Source: Paracoccus benzoatiresistens | Lineage (GTDB): Bacteria; Pseudomonadota; Alphaproteobacteria; Rhodobacterales; Rhodobacteraceae | Assembly (NCBI RefSeq): GCF_026913015.1 | Contig: NZ_JAPTYD010000001.1 | Location: 186,001-250,000 of the forward strand | Length of the DNA stretch: 64,000 bases | Direction of reading: 5' to 3' | Shown: positions 9,774-18,217 of the stretch, in pieces | Layout of the letters: every line of letters begins with the position of its first letter | Numbering within the stretch: position 1 is the first letter of the stretch | The notes under the pieces: model-generated | Database searches by the model: none | Told to the model about the DNA's origin: nothing | The model's input: only the letters and a program-made list of their open reading frames with translations | Position numbers and translations under genes: made by a program

Positions 9774-10462
9774 AGCGTGATCGCCTTCATGACCTCGGGT
9801 TCGAGCACCTGCACGCCCGGCAGCCCATCGATCAGCGCATGCGCGGACTGTTCTAGCAACGGGAAGGTCTTGTAGTGGCAGGGGATCACCGTCCTGAAGT
9901 CGAAGTACTTGCGGGCCGCGAAGGCCGCGCGCTTCATGTCCATGGTGAAATGGCCGCCTGCACACAGGATGCCGATGTCGGGCTGGTGGTATTCGCCCAT
10001 CCAGCCCATGTCCGCCATGATGTCGGTATCGCCCGAGACATAGATGACATGCCCTTCGCCCGCAATCATGTAGCCCGATTCGTGGCCCGCGTAGATCGGC
10101 CCGTCCGCCCCATCCAGCGAACTGGAATGGCTGGCGTTCACCATCGTCACCCTGGCCCCGCCCAGATCGACCGTGCCGCCCTTGTTGAAGCCGATGCCTG
10201 CGATGTCGTGTTGGGTGATCCAGCTGCTGACCAGGTCATAGATGCCCGCGACGGGGATCTTCAGTTCCTTGGCGATGGCCAGCGTGTCGCCGGAATGATC
10301 GCCGTGGCCATGGGTCAGAAGGATATGGGTGGCGCCCTGGATGGCCTCGGCCCGCCGATCCTCGGGAAAGACCGGGTTGCCGGAAATCCAGGGATCGATC
10401 AGGATCACGGCATTCTCGATTTCCAGCCGAAAGCCGGAATGTCCAAGCCAGGTCAGTTTCAT
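9770..10462 (-). CDS. UPF0173 metal-dependent hydrolase (metallo-beta-lactamase fold)
   Basis: A 230-residue single-domain metallo-beta-lactamase-fold protein of the UPF0173 family. The metal-binding HGHGDH motif lies near residue 51 (LLTHGHGDHSGD), with later ligands in the SGDTDIMADM segment and the His of PCHYKTFP. The substrate is unknown; the length is normal for the family (about 225-235). The stop overlaps the GTG of pepP, so the two are likely one transcription unit. There is a 62-bp gap to recJ upstream. Confidence 0.88.
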   Translation of the reverse strand: MKLTWLGHSGFRLEIENAVILIDPWISGNPVFPEDRRAEAIQGATHILLTHGHGDHSGDTLAIAKELKIPVAGIYDLVSSWITQHDIAGIGFNKGGTVDLGGARVTMVNASHSSSLDGADGPIYAGHESGYMIAGEGHVIYVSGDTDIMADMGWMGEYHQPDIGILCAGGHFTMDMKRAAFAARKYFDFRTVIPCHYKTFPLLEQSAHALIDGLPGVQVLEPEVMKAITL

Positions 10463-10524
10463 CGCGGTCTCCTGCCAGTGTCGCGGGCAGGTTAGCGGCG
10501 GGGCCGGGCCGTGACCAGACGCGA

Positions 10525-12261
10525 TCAGACCGGCGCCGCGTCCTCAAGCCGCAGGCGCAGGCGTTCGCGCCCGCCCCAGGTGGACAGGTCCAGCTTGCCC
10601 GCCAGGTGGAAGCGCCGGCCCCTTGCGCCGATCAGCGCCGGGCCAAGCGGACCCGTCATGGCGCCCCAGGCCACGGCTTCCAGCGCCGGGCCGCCGGCGC
10701 TGCGGAAGGACAGGCGCAGGTGGCCGTCGCCCATGGTGCTGGCGCTGTCGATCAGCTGGTCTGCAAAGGCGAAGCGTGGCGCGGGCGCGGCCTGGCCGAA
10801 GGGGCCGGCATCCTCGATCTGGCGGAACATCTGGGGCGTGGCGCCCGCGCATTCCATCAAGCCCGAGATGCGCAGGTCCCGCGCGCCGGTCCGCTGCGCC
10901 AGGTCGTTGGCGATCAGGTCGGCCAGACGCGCCATGGCGGCGGGGATCATGTCGGCGGCCACGGTCAATCCCGCGGCCATCATGTGCCCGCCGCCCTTGA
11001 TCAGCAGTCCTTCGGCCGCAAGGCGCTGAATGGCCCGGCCCAGATCGACGCCGGGAACCGACCGGGCCGAGCCCTTGCCGATGCCGTTTTCCACGCCGAT
11101 CACGACCGAGGGAAGGTCGGTCGCCTCTTTCACGCGCGCGGCGACGATGCCCACGACCCCTGGATGCCAGCCACCGCCCGCCGCCCAGGACAGGCGGGCA
11201 TCCGCGCGGGCCTCGACCTGGGCCAGGGCCTCGTCGCGGACGGCGGCCTCGATGGCGCGGCGGTCGCGGTTCAGCGCGTCCAGTTCGGCGGCCAGCCGCC
11301 CGGCTTCGCGGGGTTCGCGGCAGGACAGGCAGAGCGCGCCCAGATCGGCGCGGCCGACCCGGCCCCCTGCATTGATGCGCGGGCCCAGCAGGAAGCCCAG
11401 GTGGAAGGCGCCGGGCGGGCCGTCAAGGCGGGCCACATCGGACAGGGCCACCAGTCCGGGGCGGCGCCTGCGCGCCATGACTGCCAGCCCCTGGCGCACG
11501 AAGGCGCGGTTGACGCCGACCAGGGGCGCCACATCGGCCACCGTCGCCAGCGCCACCAGATCCAGCATCGCCATCAGATCCGGCTCGGGCCGGCCCATGC
11601 CGCGCAGCAGCCGGCCCGCCTGCACCAGCGTCAGGAACACCACGCCGGCGGCGCAGAGATGCCCCAGCGAGCCATCCTCGTCCGCGCGGTTGGGGTTCAC
11701 CACCGCCATCGCGGGGGGCAGGGTTTCCCCGCCCAGGTGGTGATCCAGCACGATGATGTCGGTGCCCGCGGCGGCGGCCAGGGCATCGTGGCTCAGGGTG
11801 CCGCAGTCGACGCAGACGATCAGGTCGTGACCTGCCGCAAGCGCCGCCATGGCAGGCGCGTTTGGGCCATAGCCTTCGTCGATGCGGTCCGGGATATAAA
11901 GCGTCGCGTTCCGCCCCTGGCCGCGAAGCCAGTCCAGCAGCAGGGCTGCCGAACTGCCGCCATCCACGTCGTAATCGGCAAAGATGGCGATGCGTTCGCC
12001 ATTCACCGCCGCCGCGACCAGCCGTTCCGCCGCAATCTGCATGTCGCGCAAGGACAGCGGATCGGGCAGCAGGTCGCGCAGCCGGGGCGTCAGGAAGCCT
12101 TCGGCGCCATCCGCCTCGACCCCGCGGTCGGCCAGGATCCGCGCCACGGGCAAGGGCAGGCCGGTGCGCTGCGCCAGCCCCTCGGCCAGACGGTCGGCGG
12201 CGCTGTCCGGGCCGACCCACCGCCGATTCGTCAGCGATTGCTCGATTCCCAGAAATGTCAC
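10525..12261 (-). CDS. recJ: single-stranded-DNA-specific exonuclease RecJ
   Basis: A 578-residue DHH-family 5'-3' single-strand exonuclease used in RecFOR recombination and mismatch repair. Motif I is FADYDVDGGSSAALL, the signature DHH is in VLDHHLGGETLP, and the DHHA1 domain has GGGHMMAAGL. I place the start at the GTG at 12261 (protein begins VTFLGIEQSL); an open frame from a TTG at 12285 adds eight residues that come from a repeat element and do not resemble a RecJ N-terminus. The GAAGAAGAAGG of that repeat lies at the right distance to act as the ribosome binding site. It lies downstream of glpX on the same strand, with a repeat hairpin between. Confidence 0.93.
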   Translation of the reverse strand: MTFLGIEQSLTNRRWVGPDSAADRLAEGLAQRTGLPLPVARILADRGVEADGAEGFLTPRLRDLLPDPLSLRDMQIAAERLVAAAVNGERIAIFADYDVDGGSSAALLLDWLRGQGRNATLYIPDRIDEGYGPNAPAMAALAAGHDLIVCVDCGTLSHDALAAAAGTDIIVLDHHLGGETLPPAMAVVNPNRADEDGSLGHLCAAGVVFLTLVQAGRLLRGMGRPEPDLMAMLDLVALATVADVAPLVGVNRAFVRQGLAVMARRRRPGLVALSDVARLDGPPGAFHLGFLLGPRINAGGRVGRADLGALCLSCREPREAGRLAAELDALNRDRRAIEAAVRDEALAQVEARADARLSWAAGGGWHPGVVGIVAARVKEATDLPSVVIGVENGIGKGSARSVPGVDLGRAIQRLAAEGLLIKGGGHMMAAGLTVAADMIPAAMARLADLIANDLAQRTGARDLRISGLMECAGATPQMFRQIEDAGPFGQAAPAPRFAFADQLIDSASTMGDGHLRLSFRSAGGPALEAVAWGAMTGPLGPALIGARGRRFHLAGKLDLSTWGGRERLRLRLEDAAPV

Positions 12262-12268
12262 GCCAGCA

Positions 12269-12331
12269 CCTTCTTCTTCATCCAAATATCCCGGGGGCGC
12301 CGCGCGGAGCGCGCGGCGGGGGCAGCGCCCC
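12269..12331 (-). repeat. intergenic 3'-end repeat, family A, copy 2
   Basis: Read on the minus strand it begins 3 bp after the glpX stop: GGGGGCGCTGCCCCCG, an added GCGCGC dyad, then CCCGGGATATTTGGATGAAGAAGAAGG. The terminal GGATATTTGGATGAAGAA block is the same as in copy 3 at 14349-14413. Unlike the other copies it separates two genes on the same strand (glpX, then recJ) and supplies the purine-rich sequence just ahead of the recJ start. Confidence 0.8.
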
Positions 12332-12333
12332 CC

Positions 12334-13299
12334 TTACTTGATCGGGTTGCGATAGATCATCCGGCGCACCGAGCCGGTTTTCGAACGCATCAGGATCGTC
12401 TCGGTCTGCAGATAGTTCGGCTCTCGCTTCACTCCTGCCACGATCGACCCGTTGGTCACCCCGGTCGCCGCGAAGATCACGTCGCCCGTCACCAGTTGGT
12501 CACGCGAATAGATGCGGTCAAGATCGGTGATGCCGGCCTTGCGGGCGCGGCCACGTTCGTCGTCATTGCGGAACAGAAGCTTGCCCCACATCTGCCCGCC
12601 CATGCATTTCAGCGCCGAGGCCGCCAGCACGCCTTCGGGCGCGCCTCCCGATCCCATGTACATGTCGATTCCGGTCAGCTCGGCCTCGGCACAGTGGATC
12701 ACGCCTGCCACGTCGCCATCGGTGATCAGCCGGATCGCCGCGCCGGTGGACCGGACCTCAGCCACCAGATCCTCGTGGCGGGGACGTTCCAGGATGCAGA
12801 CGGTGATGTCGCTGTCCTCGACGCCGCGCGCCTGCGCCAGGGCGCGCACGCGCTCGGATGGGGTCATGTCCAGGCTGACCACGTCGGTTGGATAGCCTGG
12901 CCCGATGGCCAGCTTTTCCATATACACGTCGGGGGCATGCAGCAGCGTGCCGCGCGGCGCCATGGCGATCACGGTCAGCGCGTTCGGCATGTCCTTGGCG
13001 GTCAGGGTCGTGCCTTCCAGCGGATCAAGGGCGATATCCACCTCGGGGCCTTCGCCGGTGCCGACCTCTTCGCCGATATACAGCATCGGCGCCTCGTCGC
13101 GCTCGCCCTCGCCGATGACCACCACGCCCTTGATGTCCAGCATGTTCAGCTGGTCGCGCATCGCGTTGACGGCGGCCTGGTCGGCGGCCTTCTCGTCGCC
13201 GCGACCGATCAGCCGGGCCGAGGCATGGGCCGCAGCCTCGCTGACGCGGGCCAGGCCCAGCGAAAGCATCCGGTCGTTGAAATCCTTGGGCGCGGTCAT
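12334..13299 (-). CDS. glpX: fructose-1,6-bisphosphatase class II
   Basis: A 321-residue GlpX-type phosphatase that hydrolyses fructose 1,6-bisphosphate in gluconeogenesis. It belongs to the lithium-sensitive metal phosphatase fold: GEGERDEAPML supplies metal-binding Glu/Asp residues and DPLEGTTLTAKD is the conserved DPxxGT motif. Further down, GDGDVAG-type and YMGSGGAPEGVLAA segments match the family. The ATG at 13299 was chosen because GAGG lies 6 bp upstream; two other ATGs 6 and 12 bp upstream are in frame. The longer open frame to 13539 runs through bolA and is not real. It is the first gene of a minus-strand group followed by recJ. Confidence 0.93.
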   Translation of the reverse strand: MTAPKDFNDRMLSLGLARVSEAAAHASARLIGRGDEKAADQAAVNAMRDQLNMLDIKGVVVIGEGERDEAPMLYIGEEVGTGEGPEVDIALDPLEGTTLTAKDMPNALTVIAMAPRGTLLHAPDVYMEKLAIGPGYPTDVVSLDMTPSERVRALAQARGVEDSDITVCILERPRHEDLVAEVRSTGAAIRLITDGDVAGVIHCAEAELTGIDMYMGSGGAPEGVLAASALKCMGGQMWGKLLFRNDDERGRARKAGITDLDRIYSRDQLVTGDVIFAATGVTNGSIVAGVKREPNYLQTETILMRSKTGSVRRMIYRNPIK

Positions 13300-13375
13300 G
13301 TCCATCCTCATTGACGCAGGTGCGCCGGTCTTACGCGCGCCCCTCTGCGGCGGCAAGCCTGACGGCGCTAACGGA

Positions 13376-13627
13376 TCACGCCTCGGACAACTCCAGCGCC
13401 AGCGCATGGATGCGCGGAACGATATCGCCCAGGGTCTGGTGAACCAGCCGGTGCCGCTGGACGCGGCCAAGACCCGCAAAGGCAGGGCTGGCCAGGCGGA
13501 TGCGGAAATGGGTCTGCCCGCCGTCCCGGTATCCTGCATGGCCGCGATGGGCTTCGCTTTCGTCGATCACCTCGATCCGCGTGGGGTTCAGCGCGGCCAG
13601 CCGCTGGCGCATTTCATCCGCAATCAT
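13376..13627 (-). CDS. bolA: BolA family protein
   Basis: An 83-residue BolA-family protein with the class II KH-like fold. The conserved core is seen in ESEAHRGHAGY, then THFRIRLASPAFAGLGRVQRHRLVHQ and a C-terminal helix IHALALEL. BolA proteins partner monothiol glutaredoxins in Fe-S and iron-regulation complexes through the invariant His in this core. I placed the start at the ATG at 13627 because GGGAG lies about 8 bp upstream; an in-frame ATG at 13657 lacks an RBS. It is transcribed divergently from the J-domain gene at 13720, an adjacency I associate with Rhodobacteraceae. Confidence 0.87.
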   Translation of the reverse strand: MIADEMRQRLAALNPTRIEVIDESEAHRGHAGYRDGGQTHFRIRLASPAFAGLGRVQRHRLVHQTLGDIVPRIHALALELSEA

Positions 13628-13719
13628 CCGGTTTCTCCCATCGGTTTTCCTCGTCAAGACCTTTCATGTCGCGGCGAAAGCCTTAAACTGCCGCCTCCGA
13701 GTCGCAAAGGTGCCCCAGG

Positions 13720-14346
13720 ATGAGCAGTAACGATCCGTTCGGCTTCGATATCTCGGCCGCGAAGGACAAGAAACGCAAGACCAAGGGCCGTCGCGGCATG
13801 TCCGGCGCCTTTGAAACCTCGACCCGCATCTGCGACAAGCAGGGCTGCAACGAGCCCGGGCAGTATCGCGCGCCGAAGAACCCGCGCAATCTCGATGACT
13901 ACTTCTGGTTCTGCAAGGACCATGTCCGCGAATACAACGCGAACTGGAACTATTTCCAGGGCCAGTCCGAGGAAGAATTCCAGCAGTTCATCGACAATGC
14001 AACCGTCTGGGAGCGCCCGACCAAGCCTTTCGGCCGGGCCGCGCAGGAGGGGAAATGGGCCCGCCATGGCATCAGCGACCCTCTTGAGATCCTGGGCGCC
14101 AACGGCACCGCGCCCGAGGCCCGCGCCAAGATCAGCCGCAAGCTGCCGCCGACCGAGCGCAAGGCCCTGGACATCCTGGAAGCCAAGGATACCTGGACCC
14201 GCGCCGAGATCCGCAAGCAGTACAAGTCGCTGGTCAAGGATCTGCATCCCGACATGAACGGCGGGGACCGGTCGGACGAGGACCGGCTGGCCGAGGTGGT
14301 CTGGGCCTGGGACCAGGTCAAGGACAGCCGGTTCTTCAAGGACTGA
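13720..14346 (+). CDS. DnaJ-domain protein with C-terminal J domain
   Basis: A 208-residue protein whose J domain lies at the C-terminus (about residues 145-205) rather than the N-terminus, with the HPD tripeptide in DLHPDMNGGDRSDEDR. The N-terminal half is family-specific: a basic KDKKRKTKGRRG stretch, then CDKQGCNEPGQYRAP and FWFCKDHVREYNANWNYF, with three cysteines that could bind metal or form a small knuckle. It should stimulate DnaK ATPase through HPD, with the N-terminal region giving client or site specificity; the client is unknown. It is followed by a repeat and the convergent lnt gene. Confidence 0.85.
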   Translation: MSSNDPFGFDISAAKDKKRKTKGRRGMSGAFETSTRICDKQGCNEPGQYRAPKNPRNLDDYFWFCKDHVREYNANWNYFQGQSEEEFQQFIDNATVWERPTKPFGRAAQEGKWARHGISDPLEILGANGTAPEARAKISRKLPPTERKALDILEAKDTWTRAEIRKQYKSLVKDLHPDMNGGDRSDEDRLAEVVWAWDQVKDSRFFKD

Positions 14347-14348
14347 TG

Positions 14349-14413
14349 CCGGGCAGGGGGCTGCCGCCCCCGTCCTTCGGACTCCCCCGCGGATATTTGG
14401 ATGAAGAAGAAGC
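14349..14413 (+). repeat. intergenic 3'-end repeat, family A, copy 3
   Basis: Begins 2 bp after the J-domain gene stop: GGGCAGGGGGCTGCCGCCCCC hairpin region, then GTCCTTCGGACTCCCC and GCGGATATTTGGATGAAGAAGAAG. The terminal block is identical over 18 bp (GGATATTTGGATGAAGAA) to copy 2. It lies between convergent genes and probably acts as a transcript end. Confidence 0.8.
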
Positions 14414-14416
14414 CCG

Positions 14417-15889
14417 TCAGCCGCGCTTGCGGCGGATGAGGGCCGCGGCAAGGGCCAGCAGCGTCAGCAGGACAACAGGCGTGTTGCCCCACTTCATCCA
14501 AGGCGTTTCGGCCAAGGCCTTGGGCAGGGCGGCGTCGATCTTTCCTTCGACGCCCAGACCCAGCGACTGACGGATGCGGCCATGCGGGTCGATCACCGCG
14601 CTGATGCCGGTGTTTGCCGCGCGGATCAGCGGCAGGCCGGATTCGATGGCGCGCAGCCGGGCTTGGGCCAGGTGCTGGTAGGGGCCGGAAAACTGCCCGA
14701 ACCAGGCGTCGTTCGTGGCCTGCAGCAGCCATTCCGGGCGGCGGCCGAGGCCGCGCAGATGTTGCGGGAAGATCGCCTCGTAGCAGATCAGCGGCTGGAA
14801 GGCGGGCGCACCCGGCGCTGACATGAAGGCGGGGCCGGGGCCTGCGGAATAGCCATTGCCCTGCTGGGCCGCGAAGGCGGTGATGCCGATCCGTGCCAGC
14901 GCATCTCCCCAGGGAATATATTCCCCGAAGGGGACAAGGTGGAACTTGTCGTAGACCTCGCCAACCGTCGCGTCAGGGTTCAGCGTGACGAGGCTGTTGT
15001 AATAGCGGCTGCCATCCCGGCGCTGGATGCCCATGACCAGGGGCGCGCCTGCCGCCTGCGCCATGGCGGGCAGCACCGGGCCTGCATCTTCCAGCAGGAA
15101 GTTCACGGCGGTTTCCGGCCAGATCACCAGGTCACGGCGACCGGGAGCCGCTGACAGATCCAGCAGGCGCTGGAAGAAGATCGCGGCCCATTCGGGATCC
15201 CATTTCAGGTGCTGCTGGGCATTGGGCTGGACGATGCGGACAGCGGTCTGCGTGTCAGGCGGCAAAGGCTGCGACAGGCGGTTCGTCCCGGCGAGCCAGA
15301 GCCCGCCGGTCAGCGCCAGCGCAAGAACAACGGCGGGCACCAGGCGCAGCAGCGAGGGAAGGACGGCCAGGACCAGCGTCATCAGGCTCAGTCCGATCGC
15401 ACCCGTCCAGGCTGCGGTCTGCGCGACAGGGGTGTCGATCCAGACATGTCCGGTCAGCGACCAGGGCAGGCCAGTGAAGATCCAGCCCCGCAGCCAGTCC
15501 GAGAGGACCAGGGCGGAGGCAATGGCCAGCGCGCGGCGGGGGGCGCCGGTCGCGAAGCGCGCCGCCAGTCCTGCCGGTATGGCCCAGAACAGCGCCCCGC
15601 CAAGCGCCATCAGGACCAGCGCAAAGGGGGCCATCCAGCCATGGATCTCGGGCTCGACCAGGAAGGGCTCGACGATCCAGTGCATCGACAGGCCGAACCA
15701 GCCAAGGCCGCCCGCCAGCAGGGGCCAGAAGGCCCCGCTTGCCCGGGCGGCACGGTGGATCAGCAGAGCCAGTGCCAAGGGCGTGGCAATCCAGAGGCCG
15801 AAGGGCGGCAGGCCAAGGGCCGCAACCAGGCCAAGCGCCAGGTCGGCCCCAAGCTGCCGCAGCGGCAGTCGTCCCGTCAGGGCGCGCAT
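14417..15889 (-). CDS. lnt: apolipoprotein N-acyltransferase
   Basis: A 490-residue inner-membrane enzyme that N-acylates the lipid-modified cysteine of lipoproteins, the last step of lipoprotein maturation. The N-terminal half has about six membrane helices (residues 10-200), followed by a periplasmic nitrilase-like domain (about 215-455) and a final C-terminal helix. The catalytic Glu-Lys-Cys triad is visible in WPETAVNFL, DKFHLVPFGEYIP and ICYEAIFP. The ATG at 15889 lies 10 bp after the helicase stop, so the two are probably co-transcribed; the open frame extending further upstream runs antisense-in-phase through the helicase tail and is rejected. Confidence 0.94.
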   Translation of the reverse strand: MRALTGRLPLRQLGADLALGLVAALGLPPFGLWIATPLALALLIHRAARASGAFWPLLAGGLGWFGLSMHWIVEPFLVEPEIHGWMAPFALVLMALGGALFWAIPAGLAARFATGAPRRALAIASALVLSDWLRGWIFTGLPWSLTGHVWIDTPVAQTAAWTGAIGLSLMTLVLAVLPSLLRLVPAVVLALALTGGLWLAGTNRLSQPLPPDTQTAVRIVQPNAQQHLKWDPEWAAIFFQRLLDLSAAPGRRDLVIWPETAVNFLLEDAGPVLPAMAQAAGAPLVMGIQRRDGSRYYNSLVTLNPDATVGEVYDKFHLVPFGEYIPWGDALARIGITAFAAQQGNGYSAGPGPAFMSAPGAPAFQPLICYEAIFPQHLRGLGRRPEWLLQATNDAWFGQFSGPYQHLAQARLRAIESGLPLIRAANTGISAVIDPHGRIRQSLGLGVEGKIDAALPKALAETPWMKWGNTPVVLLTLLALAAALIRRKRG

Positions 15890-15899
15890 CGGCCGGTGA

Positions 15900-17930
15900 T
15901 CAGGCGTCCGCGTCGGCGTTCGGCTGGGGCTCGGCGACGGACGCCTCGTCAGCCTTCTTGCGGCGGGTGCGCTTGGGCTTGGGGGCTTCCTCGGCCACGG
16001 CCTCGGCGGGTTCCTCGGCCTTCTTGCGCCGGGTCCGCTTGGGTTTCTCGGCAGGCTCGGACGGGGTTTCCGCAGCCTCGACCTCGGCCTTCTTGCGGCG
16101 GGTGCGCTTGGGCTTCGGAGCCTCCTCGGCCACCGGCTCGGCGGGGGCTTCCGTGGCGGGCGCCTCGGCCACGGGTTCAGCCACGGCCTCGACCGGGGCT
16201 GCCTCAGGCGCTGCGGCCTCGGCCGGGGCCGCTTCAACCGGGACCGCCGAGGGGGCCGGGGCTTCGGCAGGAACGGCTTCGGCCTCAGGCGCCTTGGTCA
16301 CCGCTTCGGCAACCTCCGTGACAGGCGCCTCGGCGGGGGCCGCGACGTCGGTCCGGGTTTCGGATTTCTTGCGGCGGTTGCGGCTGCGGCGCGGCTTGTC
16401 GGCGGGGGCCTGCGCGGGCGCGGGCTCGACGGCCTCGACCGGCTTGTCGGCGCGTTCCCGGCTATCGGCGGCAATGGCGGTCAGGGCCGGGCGCAGTTCG
16501 ACCAGCATGAATTCCGGGACGTGATCGCCCATGCCGACCACGGCAGGACCGCGATGGTCGTCGCGACGTCCCCGGCGGTCGCGCGACTGGTCGCGGCGGT
16601 CGTCCCGCCGGTCGTCGCGGCGATCTTCCCGCTGAACCTCGCGGCGCGGCTCCTCGCGAACGGCTTCGGTTGCGCGGTCCGCCCGCGTTTCGCGGCGCTC
16701 CTTGTCGCGTCCCTTGTTCTTGTCGCGACCATTGCGGCGATCGTCGCGACCGGCGTTGCGGTCGGTTTCCGTCAGGGTAAAGTCCTCGGGCAGGGGGGCG
16801 CGGGGCAGGGTCTGTTTCACCAGGTTCTCGATAGCCGACAAATACTTATCATCCGCAGGGGTGGCGATGCTGAAGGCGCTGCCCAGGCGTCCGGCGCGGC
16901 CGGTGCGGCCGATGCGGTGGACGTAATCCTCGGCATGCGAAGGCAGGTCGAAGTTGAACACATGGCTGACCGCCGGAATGTCCAGACCCCGCGCCGCCAC
17001 GTCGGATGCGACCAAGAGCTTCAGCTTGCCGTCGCGGAAGCTGTCCAGCGTGCGGGTGCGGTGGCTCTGGTCCAGGTCGCCGTGGATCGGGGCCGCGTCA
17101 TAGCCGTGCTTGGCCAGCGACTTGGCGACGATGTCCACGTCGGTCTTGCGGTTGCAGAAGATGATGGCGTTCGACAGCTTCTCGCCCTCGGCATCGATCA
17201 GGGCGCGCAACAGGTCGCGCTTCTGCTTGGCGGCCAGATCCCGGCGCGAGGGCGTCAGTTCGACCAGCTTCTGGGTGATCGTCTCGCTGGCGGTGGCCTG
17301 GCGCGCGACCTCGATCCGTTCGGGGGCGTGCAGGAAGGTGTCGGTGATCCGCTCGATCTCGGGCGCCATGGTGGCGCTGAAGAACAGCGTCTGGCGGGTG
17401 AAGGGGGTCAGCTGGAAGATCCGCTCGATATCCGGGATGAAGCCCATGTCGAGCATCCGGTCAGCCTCGTCCACGACCATGATCTGCACGCCGGTCAGCA
17501 GAAGCTTTCCGCGTTCGAAATGGTCCAGCAGGCGGCCCGGGGTTGCGATCAGCACGTCCACGCCGCGGTCGATCAGCTTGTCCTGCTCGCCGAAGGACAC
17601 GCCGCCGATCAGCAGCGCCTTGGTCAGGCGGGTGTGCTTGGCATAGGTGTCGAAGTTCTCGGCCACCTGGGCGGCCAGTTCGCGGGTCGGGCACAGGACC
17701 AGAGACCGGGGCATCCGGGCACGCGCCCGGCCACGGCCCAGCAGCGTGATCATCGGCAGCGTGAAGCTGGCGGTCTTGCCGGTGCCGGTCTGCGCGATGC
17801 CCAGCACGTCGCGGCCTTCCAGCGCGGGCGGGATGGCGCCGGCCTGGATCGGCGTCGGCACCTCGTATCCCGCCTCGGCGATGGCCTTCAGCACATTGGG
17901 GTCAAGCTTCAGATCGGAAAATTTCGTCAT
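15900..17930 (-). CDS. DEAD-box RNA helicase, RhlE-like, with repetitive basic tail
   Basis: A 676-residue ATP-dependent RNA helicase, expected in rRNA processing, ribosome assembly or cold-adapted RNA turnover. The helicase core occupies about residues 1-390 with all motifs: Q motif TPIQAGAIPP, AQTGTGKTASF, PTRELAAQ, TPGRLLDHF, VDEADRML, FSATM and HRIGRTGRAG. The remaining 290 residues are low-complexity: first an Arg/Asp-rich block (DRRDDRRDDRRDQSRDRRG), then Pro/Ala/Glu stretches with three copies of KPKRTRRKKA(E/D). Such tails bind RNA non-specifically in RhlE/DeaD-like helicases. The start ATG is at 17930; the 287 bp upstream, divergent from argS, may carry a long leader. It is likely co-transcribed with lnt. 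Confidence 0.93.
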   Translation of the reverse strand: MTKFSDLKLDPNVLKAIAEAGYEVPTPIQAGAIPPALEGRDVLGIAQTGTGKTASFTLPMITLLGRGRARARMPRSLVLCPTRELAAQVAENFDTYAKHTRLTKALLIGGVSFGEQDKLIDRGVDVLIATPGRLLDHFERGKLLLTGVQIMVVDEADRMLDMGFIPDIERIFQLTPFTRQTLFFSATMAPEIERITDTFLHAPERIEVARQATASETITQKLVELTPSRRDLAAKQKRDLLRALIDAEGEKLSNAIIFCNRKTDVDIVAKSLAKHGYDAAPIHGDLDQSHRTRTLDSFRDGKLKLLVASDVAARGLDIPAVSHVFNFDLPSHAEDYVHRIGRTGRAGRLGSAFSIATPADDKYLSAIENLVKQTLPRAPLPEDFTLTETDRNAGRDDRRNGRDKNKGRDKERRETRADRATEAVREEPRREVQREDRRDDRRDDRRDQSRDRRGRRDDHRGPAVVGMGDHVPEFMLVELRPALTAIAADSRERADKPVEAVEPAPAQAPADKPRRSRNRRKKSETRTDVAAPAEAPVTEVAEAVTKAPEAEAVPAEAPAPSAVPVEAAPAEAAAPEAAPVEAVAEPVAEAPATEAPAEPVAEEAPKPKRTRRKKAEVEAAETPSEPAEKPKRTRRKKAEEPAEAVAEEAPKPKRTRRKKADEASVAEPQPNADADA

Positions 17931-18217
17931 TCAGGGGCTTTCCAAGACTTGCGCGCACATGTCCGGCGCGATGCGTTCCATTGCCGCGTTGCCCGGATGG
18001 CTGGTGCGGCCTGCAATGGGACGCAAGACTCGCACGCCCCTTCAGCCGGCCCGCCGGATGCGGGCCATGCAGCGACTTAGACCAAGCGGACGGCCACGTC
18101 AATGTTTTCACCCGGAAACCTCGCGTAAAAGACCCGTTTCAGGGCCATTCGGGGGCTTTCGGTTGACCAGACACCACCCCAGAAGGTAACCGGCACGCGA
18201 CACACAGGAAAGCGATA

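Noticed and set aside
10606..13314. 902-codon plus-strand frame over recJ and glpX
   Set aside because: Crosses the two genes and their repeat, has no domain resemblance and is a composition artefact.
16500..18080. 519-codon plus-strand frame antisense to the helicase
   Set aside because: Sense strand carries all DEAD-box motifs; the antisense frame has no RBS or domain.
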